Positions 1 through 6,943 of a stretch of 21,888 nucleotides of DNA are shown in pieces (positions within the stretch are counted from its first letter, which is position 1; each line of letters begins with the position of its first letter). Position numbers and translations under genes: made by a program. Below the pieces are notes generated by a model that was not told where the DNA came from, made no database searches, and was given only the letters and a program-made list of their open reading frames with translations. Source of the DNA: JAYEJW01 sp034716535 (lineage in GTDB: Bacteria; Pseudomonadota; Gammaproteobacteria; Chromatiales; Chromatiaceae); the NCBI GenBank assembly GCA_034716535.1, contig JAYEJW010000625.1, forward strand, positions 1 to 21,888, written 5' to 3'.

Positions 1-1
1 G

Positions 2-535
2 GGGATGTCTGCGGGTGGCGGGGGATTCTCCCGCTCGGGCCCGGCCCGCGGTGGAAGCTTCTCATCGGGCTCGGCTCAGCGGAGCGCGTCCGCGAGGAGC
101 GAGGGCCGGCAACAGGGTATGTCGGATAGGTCCGGAGGTCGTCAAGATAGCCGATCGGACAGAGAGGGGGACCGTCAGGAGAACCGCACGGACAGGACCG
201 AGGGGCGGCAGGATGTGCGGAGCGACCGCCAGGACGAGATCACGGGTCGACAGGACAATCGCCAGGATTCCAGGGGGGAGGCCCGCGAGGACTGGCAGGA
301 TTACCACGACGATCGCTATGACCATTGGGACAATTGGGCAACCGGAGCAGCGGTCGTAGCCGGTGCCGCCATCGTCGGGTCCGCCATCACGGCTGCGGCC
401 TACAACGACCTCTCATGCACGACCGTCGTGGTCGACGGTGTCACCTATTCGCAATGCGGGAGCGACTGGTATCAGCCCAGCTATTCGGGCGGTGACGTCA
501 CCTACGTCGTCGTCAATCCCCCGGCTGGATACTGA
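2..535 (+). CDS. Arg/Gln/Asp-rich exported-looking protein with hydrophobic segment and small C-terminal Tyr-rich domain (5' end possibly missing)
   Basis: Function unknown. The frame is open to the window edge; the first ATG is at 5, without a visible ribosome binding site, so the true start and any signal peptide may lie upstream. From that ATG the protein has 176 residues. There is a Gly/Ser-rich N-terminus. Residues 35-95 are a low-complexity stretch in which short units such as GRQD, DRQE and SDR recur. Then come a His/Asp/Tyr-rich linker, a hydrophobic Ala/Gly/Val segment near residues 113-132, and a C-terminal part with two cysteines (SCTT, SQCG) and the motif WYQPSYSGG followed by TYVVVNPP. 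I recall this C-terminal pattern from small hypothetical envelope proteins of gammaproteobacteria, related to DUF6515-type proteins; that is memory, not a search. The stop lies 5 nt before the SulP start, so co-transcription is likely. Confidence 0.7.
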   Translation, partial: GMSAGGGGFSRSGPARGGSFSSGSAQRSASARSEGRQQGMSDRSGGRQDSRSDREGDRQENRTDRTEGRQDVRSDRQDEITGRQDNRQDSRGEAREDWQDYHDDRYDHWDNWATGAAVVAGAAIVGSAITAAAYNDLSCTTVVVDGVTYSQCGSDWYQPSYSGGDVTYVVVNPPAGY

Positions 536-540
536 AGCCA

Positions 541-2220
541 ATGCTCGACTGGCTCGGCGGCTATCGGAAGGAGTGGCTGCGCCCGGACATAATCGCCGGA
601 TTGACCACCGCGGCGGTGGTCATCCCCAAGGCCATGGCCTATGCGACGGTCGCCGGGTTGCCGGTCCAGGTCGGGCTGTACACCGCCTTTGTCCCCATGG
701 TGGTCTATGCGGTGCTGGGGACCTCGCGGCCGCTCAGCGTGAGCACGACGACCACCATCGGGATCCTGACCGGTGCCCAGCTCGCTGCGATCGCGCCGGG
801 CGCGGACGCGGCCGAGCTGTTGGTCGCCTCTGCTACTCTCGCGTTCATGGTGGGAGTGGTGCTGGTCGCGGCCTCACTACTGCGCCTCGGTGTAGTCGCC
901 AGCTTTATCTCCGAGCCCGTGCTGACTGGCTTCAAGGCGGGAGTCGGGTTGGTCATCGTCCTCGACCAGGTGCCGAAACTCCTCGGCGTCCATTTCGATA
1001 AGGGGTCATTCCTTCAAGACCTGGTGACCTTGGTCCAGCACCTGCCCCAGACATCGGTCGCCACACTCGCGGTCGGCGTTGGGATGCTGCTCATCCTGGT
1101 GGCCCTCGAACGGTTTGTCCCGCGCGTCCCGGCGCCGCTCGTCGCCGTTGCGCTCGGTATTGCTGCCTCGGGCCTTCTCGCGCTGCAGAGCTACGGCGTG
1201 GCGACGGTCGGACACATCCCCCAGGGCCTGCCGTCCTTCACGGCGCCGAGCCTGGCCCTGGTCGAGCAACTCTGGCCCGGTGCGCTCGGCATCGCCCTCA
1301 TGAGCTTCACCGAGACCATCGCCGCCGCGCGGGCCTTCGCTGGGCGCGGAGAGCCGCGTCCCGAGCCGAACCGAGAGCTGTTGGCGACGGGCCTCGGCAA
1401 CGCTGTCGGGGGGCTATTCGCCGCCATGCCCGCGGGAGGCGGCACGTCGCAGACGGCGGTGAACCGACGCGCCGGCGCGCGCACGCAGGTGGCCGGCTTG
1501 GTGACGGCAGCGGTCGCGGTGGCGACACTGGTCCTACTCGCGCCGTTGATGGGGTTGATGCCGCAGGCGACCCTGGCCGCCGTGGTGATCGTCTACTCGG
1601 TCGGTCTGATCCAGCCGGTGGAGTTCCGTGCTATCCTGCGCGTCCGCCGCATGGAGTTTCTCTGGGCACTGGTGGCCTGCGCCGGGGTGGTCGTGCTCGG
1701 AACCCTGAAGGGGATCCTTGTGGCGATCATCGTATCGTTGGTGGCGCTTGCCTATCAGGCCGCCCATCCCCGTGTTTATGCCGTAGGCCGAAAGCCGGGT
1801 ACCGACGTCTTCCGGCCACGCTCGGACGAGCACCCGGAGGACGAGACCTTCCCCGGGCTCCTGATGGTGCGCCCGGAGGGACGGATCTTCTTTGCCAACG
1901 CACAGCGTATCGGCGAGCAGCTCTGGCCGCTCGTCGAAACGACCAAGCCCCGCGTGCTGGCGCTCGACTTCAGCGCCGTGCCCGACATCGAATACTCGGC
2001 CCTCAAGATGCTGATCGAGGGGGAGGAGCAGTTGCGCGAGCGCGGCATTCTGCTCTGGCTCGTGGCGCTCAACCCCGAAGCCCTGAACATGGTTCAACGC
2101 TCGTCGCTCGGAGAGACACTCGGGCGGGAGCGCCTGCTCTTTAACCTGCAAACGGCCGTGGAGCGCTATCGGCAACAGGCGGCCGCGACGGAAGGCAACT
2201 GCGCCTCCGCAGACAGCTAA
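541..2220 (+). CDS. SulP family anion transporter with C-terminal STAS domain
   Basis: Predicted inner-membrane SulP (SLC26-like) permease of 559 residues, the usual length for bacterial members. The N-terminus has the family start DIIAGLTTAAVVIPKAMAYA followed by AGLPVQVGLYTAFVP. About ten to twelve hydrophobic segments run to residue 410. The conserved block near residues 285-320 reads GLGNAVGGLFAAMPAGGGTS then TAVNRRAGART. A STAS domain follows at about 438-548, with the LDFSAVPDIEYSALKML core. Where many sulfate carriers have a Gly-Pro-Asp-type substrate loop, this protein has SVSTTTTIGILTGA, so the substrate (sulfate, bicarbonate or another anion) cannot be assigned. The start ATG lies 5 nt after the previous stop. 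The next genes encode a DUF3302 protein and an HlyD adaptor, suggesting a shared envelope transport unit. Confidence 0.92.
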   Translation: MLDWLGGYRKEWLRPDIIAGLTTAAVVIPKAMAYATVAGLPVQVGLYTAFVPMVVYAVLGTSRPLSVSTTTTIGILTGAQLAAIAPGADAAELLVASATLAFMVGVVLVAASLLRLGVVASFISEPVLTGFKAGVGLVIVLDQVPKLLGVHFDKGSFLQDLVTLVQHLPQTSVATLAVGVGMLLILVALERFVPRVPAPLVAVALGIAASGLLALQSYGVATVGHIPQGLPSFTAPSLALVEQLWPGALGIALMSFTETIAAARAFAGRGEPRPEPNRELLATGLGNAVGGLFAAMPAGGGTSQTAVNRRAGARTQVAGLVTAAVAVATLVLLAPLMGLMPQATLAAVVIVYSVGLIQPVEFRAILRVRRMEFLWALVACAGVVVLGTLKGILVAIIVSLVALAYQAAHPRVYAVGRKPGTDVFRPRSDEHPEDETFPGLLMVRPEGRIFFANAQRIGEQLWPLVETTKPRVLALDFSAVPDIEYSALKMLIEGEEQLRERGILLWLVALNPEALNMVQRSSLGETLGRERLLFNLQTAVERYRQQAAATEGNCASADS

Positions 2221-2344
2221 CGCCAAACGGCGGATGAGCACTGATTACGGGCCGACGCAGTCTGAGCGGATGCTGTGCCGCCGCGCCGCCGCTCGGGCTC
2301 GTGCCCTGTCGGCTGCGTATTTCTTTCAATTGTGGAGCAAGCAA

Positions 2345-2683
2345 ATGGTATTGGACTATGTCGCACTCGGCATCCTGATCTTCGTCGTGGTGATCCTGTT
2401 CTACGGGATCATCGCGGTTCACGACATCCCCTACGAAATGGCGAAGGAGCGCAACCATCCGCATCAGGACGCCATCCACGTCGGCGGCTGGATCAGCCTC
2501 TTCACCCTGCACGCGATCTGGCCGTTCCTCTGGGTCTGGGCCACGCTGTACCGGCCCGACCGAGGCTACGGCTTTAATCCGAAGGTCGACCATGCCGAGC
2601 TCCAAAGTCTCCAGGCGACCATCGTCGAGTTGCAGGCAAGGATTGCGAAGCTCGAGGGACGGACCGGCGGGGAGGCGGCGTAG
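2345..2683 (+). CDS. DUF3302 family inner-membrane protein (YiaW-like)
   Basis: Small membrane protein of 112 residues. I chose the ATG at 2345 because GGAG (2334-2337) sits 7 nt upstream and the protein then begins with the family-like VLDYVALGILIFVVVILFYG. Starts at 2234 or nearby would add an unlikely Arg/Ala-rich extension. There are two hydrophobic helices, residues 3-24 and about 45-65. Between them is the conserved HDIPYEMAKERNHPHQDAIH loop. After the helices comes WATLYRPDRGYG and then a short coiled coil (LQSLQATIVELQARIAKLEG). The stop TAG overlaps the GTG of the HlyD gene by one base (TAGTG), implying translational coupling. The pairing matches E. coli yiaW/yiaV. The role is presumably helping the adjacent adaptor in the inner membrane, but no biochemical function is established that I know of. 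Confidence 0.88.
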   Translation: MVLDYVALGILIFVVVILFYGIIAVHDIPYEMAKERNHPHQDAIHVGGWISLFTLHAIWPFLWVWATLYRPDRGYGFNPKVDHAELQSLQATIVELQARIAKLEGRTGGEAA

Positions 2684-3831
2684 TGGATATCCTGCTTATT
2701 CTGAGCTACGGGGCGCTCGCTTACGCCGCCTTCCGGTTCCTCGGGATCCCGGTGAACAAGTGGACGGTGCCCACCGCAGTGCTGGGGGGTGTGGTCCTGA
2801 TCGGGATCATCCTGTTGTTCATGAACTATAACCATCCGTTCACCCCGATGGGGCGCTTCTACTTCGCCTCGGTACCCATCGTTCCGGAGGTCGAGGGGCA
2901 GGTGATCGAGGTCCCGGTTCAGGCGAACGTACCCGTAAAGCAGGGGGACGTTCTGTTCAAGATTGACCCGACGCCTTTCCAGTACGTTGTCGACCAGAGG
3001 AAGGCTGCTTTGGCGGAGGCCGAGCAGGACGTCCTGCAGCTCAAATCCGCCCTCGACTCCGCCAACGCGGAGGTGGATGAGGCAACCGCGGAGCGCGACC
3101 GGGCCAAGGCCCAGTACGACCGTTACGTGGAGGCGAACCGCATTGGGGGTCCCGATAGCGCGCCTTTCTCCGAGCAGCAGGTCGAGAACCAGCGCCAGCT
3201 CTACCTCGCCAAAGACGCAGATCTGGAAAGTGGCGAGGCGAAGGCAGAGGAGGCGAGGCTGGCCTACGAATCGCAAATCGGTGGGGTGAACACGACAGTC
3301 GCCCAACTCCGCGCCCAGCTCGAGGATGCCGAGCGCGACCTGGCCTTGACCGTGATGCGCGCGCCGAGCGACGGGGTCGTGCCTATCGTTCCGCTGCGCG
3401 TGGGCCAGCGGGCTGTTCCCCTGCCGCTGCGGCCGGTGATGGCGTTCGTGCCGGCCGGCAACGTCACCTTTGCCGCCGCCTTCGTCCAGAACGCGATGCA
3501 GCGGGTGAAGGCCGGCTATGAGGCGGAGATCGCTTTCGACGCCGTTCCTGGACGGGTGTTCCGGGGCAAGGTTGGGAGCATCGTCGAGGGGATGGTGCAG
3601 GGCGAGATCCAGGCCGGCGGCACCCTGATCGACCCAGCGGCGCGGCCGCTGCCGGGTCGGGTAGTGGTGGAGATCGAGATCCTGGACGACCTTTCGTCCT
3701 ATCAGCTTCCCCCGGGGAGCAGCGGCCAGGTGGCCGTGTACAGCGAATATGCGCATGCGTTCAAGATCATTCGCCAGATCCTGTTGCGCATGAAGAGCTG
3801 GCAGAACTTCATCTTCATTGAAGGACACTGA
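2683..3831 (+). CDS. HlyD family membrane fusion protein (YiaV/EmrA-like)
   Basis: Periplasmic adaptor of 382 residues anchored in the inner membrane; such proteins bridge an inner-membrane transporter to an outer-membrane channel. The start is GTG at 2683, overlapping the upstream stop. Two N-terminal hydrophobic segments (about 3-20 and 30-48) are followed by the first half of a lipoyl-like domain (VPIVPEVEGQVIEVPVQANV, then VKQGDVLFKIDP). A long Ala/Glu/Lys-rich coiled-coil hairpin covers about residues 103-222. The second lipoyl half (TVMRAPSDGVV) and a beta-barrel domain (FAAAFVQNAM to VVVEIEIL) come next. Two N-terminal helices beside a DUF3302 partner are typical of the YiaV subgroup. 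No drug-efflux permease follows, so the partner transporter is unidentified; the SulP upstream is only a neighbour. Confidence 0.9.
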   Translation: MDILLILSYGALAYAAFRFLGIPVNKWTVPTAVLGGVVLIGIILLFMNYNHPFTPMGRFYFASVPIVPEVEGQVIEVPVQANVPVKQGDVLFKIDPTPFQYVVDQRKAALAEAEQDVLQLKSALDSANAEVDEATAERDRAKAQYDRYVEANRIGGPDSAPFSEQQVENQRQLYLAKDADLESGEAKAEEARLAYESQIGGVNTTVAQLRAQLEDAERDLALTVMRAPSDGVVPIVPLRVGQRAVPLPLRPVMAFVPAGNVTFAAAFVQNAMQRVKAGYEAEIAFDAVPGRVFRGKVGSIVEGMVQGEIQAGGTLIDPAARPLPGRVVVEIEILDDLSSYQLPPGSSGQVAVYSEYAHAFKIIRQILLRMKSWQNFIFIEGH

Positions 3832-3891
3832 CCCGGCTGCGGGGCCGAGGCGGAGCTCCATCGTGGATCGCCGAACCGAAGGAGCTGACGC

Positions 3892-3927
3892 ATGGGCGGT
3901 GACGGGTTTCTCGTCCCGGATCCCTGA
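3892..3927 (+). pseudogene. 5' fragment of an open reading frame interrupted by the IS21-type element
   Basis: ATG at 3892 has an excellent ribosome binding site, AAGGAG (3879-3884), 7 nt upstream, but the frame runs only MGGDGFLVPD before entering the transposon end (codons CCC TGA). Removing the element and one copy of the 7-bp duplication joins this frame to the one at 7922-8167 without a shift. This looks like the broken 5' end of a host gene 60 nt downstream of the HlyD gene. The alternative is that the frame match, a one-in-three chance, is coincidental and the real host gene starts at 7994. Confidence 0.55.
3915..3921. repeat. Left copy of 7-bp target site duplication CCCGGAT
   Basis: CCCGGAT at 3915-3921 is repeated exactly at 7915-7921, and both copies directly abut the ends of the matched terminal inverted repeats. 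Seven bases is within the 4-8 bp range known for IS21-family insertions. Confidence 0.75.
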
Positions 3928-3973
3928 CGCTCACAGAAACTGACCCACCGTTGCTCACCAAAACGGCCCCACT
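3922..3973 (+). repeat. Left terminal inverted repeat of the IS21-type element
   Basis: Aligned without gaps to the reverse complement of 7863-7914, 38 of 52 positions match by hand count. Shared blocks include CGCTCA, GACCCAC and TTGCTC. Two related subrepeats, GACCCAC (3942-3948) and GCCCCAC (3966-3972), are 24 bp apart, as are the two copies at the right end. Repeated transposase-binding motifs near each end are known for the IS21 family. Confidence 0.85.
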
Positions 3974-4137
3974 GACTTCGCGCGGAATCGTGTTCTGTTG
4001 ACCGGCCCCCCCGGTCCTTCGGCGGCTCTGAGCACGTGCACGTACCTGCCTTGGCGTTGAACGGGCCAGCGCCGTAGCCAGTTGCCAGATTGGCGTCGAA
4101 TCTCCTGGTAGGAAGTACTCCACCCGGGAGGTGTGCC

Positions 4138-4584
4138 ATGGCTAAGCGGCGGTGTGCGGCCTGCGGCTGCCTGTTCGAGCCGCGGCGCAACGTTCCTCAT
4201 CAACGTTATTGCTCGGAGCGGGCATGTCAGCGCACACGCCGGCGTCGCTGGCAGCGCCGGAAGCTCAAGGCGGATGCGGATTACCGCGCTAATCAGGCGG
4301 CGGCCCAACGGCGCTGGCGAGAACGCCATCCACAGTACTGGCGGGCATACCGGAAGCGTCACCCTCAGTACACGGCCGACAACCGCAAACGGCAGCGCGA
4401 GCGCAATCGCCGCCGGCCTCTGTCGGCCACCGCTCCATCCCCCCCGGCGATTGCAAACATGGACGCGTACGCCTGTGAAAGGCCCGTTCGCTCAGGGACT
4501 TACCGCCTGGTTCCCGTGCCGGTTGAAGGGGTTGCAAAGATGGACGCGTACCTGGTGAAAATGCAGGTACTTTCCGAGGGTTAG
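4138..4584 (+). CDS. Transposon-borne Cys-motif (zinc-ribbon-like), Arg-rich small protein
   Basis: Function unknown; 148 residues from the ATG at 4138, chosen because GGGAGG lies just upstream (4126-4131) and MAKRRCAACGC is a sensible N-terminus. An in-frame start at 4090 lacks this. C6-x2-C9 and C25-x4-C30 (RYCSERACQ) look like a four-cysteine zinc-binding module. The middle is very basic, with Trp/Tyr-rich units (RRWRERHPQYWRAY, RKRHPQYTADNRKR) resembling a nucleic-acid-binding helix. The C-terminal 45 residues are different: they are encoded over two copies of a DNA direct repeat, giving the twin peptides IANMDAY and VAKMDAY. I recall similar small proteins beside IS21-type transposases and ParB-like genes in other proteobacteria. 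A DNA-binding or accessory role is inference. Confidence 0.8.
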   Translation: MAKRRCAACGCLFEPRRNVPHQRYCSERACQRTRRRRWQRRKLKADADYRANQAAAQRRWRERHPQYWRAYRKRHPQYTADNRKRQRERNRRRPLSATAPSPPAIANMDAYACERPVRSGTYRLVPVPVEGVAKMDAYLVKMQVLSEG

Positions 4585-4620
4585 CGCCGTTTAGGTGGTG
4601 ATTGCAAAGAGAGGACTCGA
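4450..4620 (+). repeat. Short direct repeats (core TTGCAAA-n-ATGGACGCGTAC) inside the transposon
   Basis: Copy 1 at 4450-4470 and copy 2 at 4531-4551 share TTGCAAA, one variable base, then ATGGACGCGTAC (19 of 20 bases over 4451-4470 and 4532-4551). A degenerate third copy begins at 4601 (ATTGCAAAGA then GAGGACTCGATGG). Spacing is about 81 and 70 bp. Each full copy contains the palindrome ACGCGT. The array covers the 3' end of the Cys-motif gene and the leader of the ParB-like gene, a sensible place for operator or partition-like sites, though binding is not shown. Confidence 0.7.
4548..4570 (+). other. Inverted repeat GTACCTG / CAGGTAC
   Basis: GTACCTG (4548-4554) and CAGGTAC (4564-4570) form a perfect 7-bp stem with a 9-nt loop. 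It overlaps the end of the second direct repeat, just before the stop of the Cys-motif gene. There is no T-tract after it, so it is not a standard terminator; it could be a protein-binding site or an mRNA hairpin. Confidence 0.5.
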
Positions 4621-4656
4621 TGGGCAAAGGGCGGTGGGGGAGGTAGCGTATGGGCC

Positions 4657-5562
4657 ATGGAGAACGTCCAGCGCCTTGACCTGCATGCCCTGATTCCGCG
4701 CTTCGCGTCGCTGCGCCTGCGCGACCCGTCCAGGCTCCGGCGACTGGTGGCCTCCATTGAGCAGCAAGGCCAGCTCATGCCGGTGGTGGCCGTCCCTGAG
4801 GCAGCCAAAGAGGGCCACTGGGTATTGATCGACGGCTACCGGCGTTTTCAGGCACTTGAGCGCCTCGGCCAGGACCGGATCTGGACGGACGTGTGGGAGC
4901 GCTCGGTCGACGAGGCGCTGCTGGGGTGTCTGGCCCGCGGTCCGGACCGTGCCTGGGAGGCCATCGAGGAGGCAGCGTTGATCGCCGAGTTAGCCAAGCG
5001 CCATTCCCTGCAGGCGATCGCCGGTCAGCTCGGGCGCGATGTCAGCTGGGTGAGCCGACGCTTGAGTCTGATCAAGGCCCTACCCGAGGATCTGCTCGAA
5101 CAGGTCCGAGCGGGGCGGATCTCATTGTGGGCAGCCACACGCATCCTCGCCCCGTTGGCGCGCGCCAACGCCGAGCACGCCCGGACCCTGCTTGCCCAAC
5201 TTGAGCACCAACGCCTATCGACGCGTGAGCTCAAACGCCTGTTCAGCCACTATCAGCAGGCCAATAAGAGGCAGCGCGAACGCCTGGTGGAGAACCCCGC
5301 CTTGTTTCTGCGGGCGGTGGAAAACCGGGCACAGGAGAGCGCCGACAAGCACCTGGCAGCGGGTCCCGAAGGGGCTTGGTCCAAGGACCTGACGGTGGTC
5401 GGTGCGATCCTCAAGCGGCTGATCGGCCAAGTACCGATCCTGTTTGCCCCCAAGCAGGATCCGACCGAGTGCGAGCGTCTACGCCAGGCCTTCACGTCGG
5501 CGAAGACCCAGTTCCAACGCCTGGAGCGGGCCTTGGCGGAGGTCGCCGGCGATGATCGCTGA
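4657..5562 (+). CDS. ParB-like protein carried by the IS21-type element
   Basis: 301 residues. The N-terminal ParB/Srx-type fold is visible: DPSRLRRLVASIEQQGQLMP, then PVVAVP, then the motif LIDGYRRFQALERLG (59-71), which takes the place of the GERR box of chromosomal ParB. A helix-turn-helix follows at about 118-137 (LQAIAGQLGRDVSWVSRRLS), then an Arg/Gln-rich helical region to the end. Canonical ParB proteins bind parS sites with this HTH and spread using CTP; whether this one does is unknown. No ParA is present. The start ATG at 4657 is 13 nt from GGAGG (4639-4643); that site is better placed for an out-of-frame 9-codon leader at 4650. The last four codons overlap the istA start, so its synthesis is probably coupled to the transposase. 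It may be a target-choice or accessory factor. Confidence 0.85.
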   Translation: MENVQRLDLHALIPRFASLRLRDPSRLRRLVASIEQQGQLMPVVAVPEAAKEGHWVLIDGYRRFQALERLGQDRIWTDVWERSVDEALLGCLARGPDRAWEAIEEAALIAELAKRHSLQAIAGQLGRDVSWVSRRLSLIKALPEDLLEQVRAGRISLWAATRILAPLARANAEHARTLLAQLEHQRLSTRELKRLFSHYQQANKRQRERLVENPALFLRAVENRAQESADKHLAAGPEGAWSKDLTVVGAILKRLIGQVPILFAPKQDPTECERLRQAFTSAKTQFQRLERALAEVAGDDR

Positions 5563-6943
5563 GGAGCTGCGCCAGGCGATCCGCACGCTCAAGGAGCAAG
5601 GCCAGCCCCTGCGCGAAATCAGCCGCGCGCTGAAGGTCTCGCGCAACACGGTGCGCCGGGTGCTGCGCGAGCCCCAGTGCCCCAAGGGCGCAGGGGAGGA
5701 TCCCCGCGTGCAGGCCATCGTGGCGCTGTTGCCGGACCTCTACCACCACTGCAAGGGCAATGCGGTGCGCCTCCAAGAGATTCTCAAGGCCGAGCATGGA
5801 ATCGCGATCGCCTACAGCACCCTGACCCGCCTGATCCGCGAGCACACGGATCTGCGTACACCGAAAAAGCGCAGCGGCACCTACAGCTTCGGCCCCGGCC
5901 AGGAGATGCAGCACGACACCTCGCCCCATCGGGTGACGCTCGGGGGTAAGGCGGTGAAGAGCCAGTGTGCCAGCTTGGTGCTGGCCTACAGCCGGATGCT
6001 GTTCGTCCAGTACTACCCGCGTTTCACCCGCTTCGAGGCCAAGGCCTTTCTGAGCGAAGCGCTGCAGTTCTTCGATGGGGCCTGCCCGCGCTGCGTTATC
6101 GATAACACCAGCGTCATCCTCGCCGGGGGCTCGGGCGCCAACGCCCTGATCGCTCCGGAAATGGAGGCCTTCGCAGAGTTGTTCGGGTTTGAGTTCATGG
6201 CCCATGCCATCGGGCATTCGGATCGCAAGGGGCGCGTCGAACGGCCATTTTCCTACATCGAGAACAATTTCCTCGCCGGGCGCACCTTTGCCGACTGGGC
6301 CGACCTCAATGCCCAGGCCCGCGCCTGGTGCCAGGAGGTGGCCAACGCCAAGCCCAAACGCATCCTGGGCATGAGCCCGCAGGCGGCCTACGCGATGGAG
6401 AAGCCCTACCTGCTACCGTTGCCCGCCTACATCCCGCCGGTGACCGAGATCTACTACCGGGTGGTGGATTGTTACGGCTTCGTGCACCTGGACACCAACC
6501 GCTACTCGGTCCCGGAGCGCTGGGTCGGCAAGAAGGTGGCGGTGCACAAGCGCCCCGAGCAGGTCCTGATCTATGCTGATCGGCAGTTGGTCGCCGAGCA
6601 TCCGCGCCTGATCGCACAGCGCCAGGGCGAGCAGCGGGCAAAGGGGCATCATACTTCGCTCGAGCGCCGCCGTGCCGTCGGCCCTTCTCCCCAGGAGCAG
6701 GCTCTGACCGGGCGTGACCCGCGGCTCGATCAATACGTGGTCGCGCTCAAGCGGCGCGCCCCCGGCCGTGGGGTGGGTAAACTGCGCCGCCTCCTGGAGC
6801 TCAAGCGCACGTATCCCGCCGAGCCCTTCCTGAGCGCGATCGAGCAGGCCCTACAGTACGGCCTCTTTGATTTGTCCCGCTTGGAAAGACTGATCCTTGA
6901 GCGCGTGGCCGGGGACTTCTTCGACCTCGACGGGCAGCCCTGA
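5552..6943 (+). CDS. istA: IS21 family transposase IstA
   Basis: DDE-type transposase of 463 residues from the ATG at 5552, which overlaps the ParB-like stop by 11 nt (ATGATCGCTGA). Longer in-frame starts would read through the ParB-like gene. An N-terminal helix-turn-helix is clear (LREISRALKVSRNTVRRVL, about 20-38). The rve-type catalytic core keeps acidic residues D122 (QHDTS), D184 (VIDNTS) and E230 (KGRVERPFSYIENNF). The C-terminal Mu-type domain follows (YYRVVDCYGFVHLDTNRYSV) and then a basic tail. IstA cuts the element ends and joins them to target DNA, working with IstB. The stop overlaps the istB start by one base (TGATG). The protein is slightly shorter than the original IS21 IstA but looks complete. 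Confidence 0.95.
   Translation: MIAEELRQAIRTLKEQGQPLREISRALKVSRNTVRRVLREPQCPKGAGEDPRVQAIVALLPDLYHHCKGNAVRLQEILKAEHGIAIAYSTLTRLIREHTDLRTPKKRSGTYSFGPGQEMQHDTSPHRVTLGGKAVKSQCASLVLAYSRMLFVQYYPRFTRFEAKAFLSEALQFFDGACPRCVIDNTSVILAGGSGANALIAPEMEAFAELFGFEFMAHAIGHSDRKGRVERPFSYIENNFLAGRTFADWADLNAQARAWCQEVANAKPKRILGMSPQAAYAMEKPYLLPLPAYIPPVTEIYYRVVDCYGFVHLDTNRYSVPERWVGKKVAVHKRPEQVLIYADRQLVAEHPRLIAQRQGEQRAKGHHTSLERRRAVGPSPQEQALTGRDPRLDQYVVALKRRAPGRGVGKLRRLLELKRTYPAEPFLSAIEQALQYGLFDLSRLERLILERVAGDFFDLDGQP

Noticed and set aside
2566..3861. Minus-strand open frame of 431 codons
   Set aside because: It is the shadow of the HlyD-family gene, whose lipoyl and coiled-coil domains are clear.
4090..4137. Upstream start that would extend the Cys-motif protein by 16 residues
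   Set aside because: No ribosome binding site is seen there, whereas GGGAGG precedes the ATG at 4138.
4450..4620. CRISPR-like array
   Set aside because: Only two good copies and one degenerate copy, with unequal spacing and inside a coding frame; no cas genes nearby.
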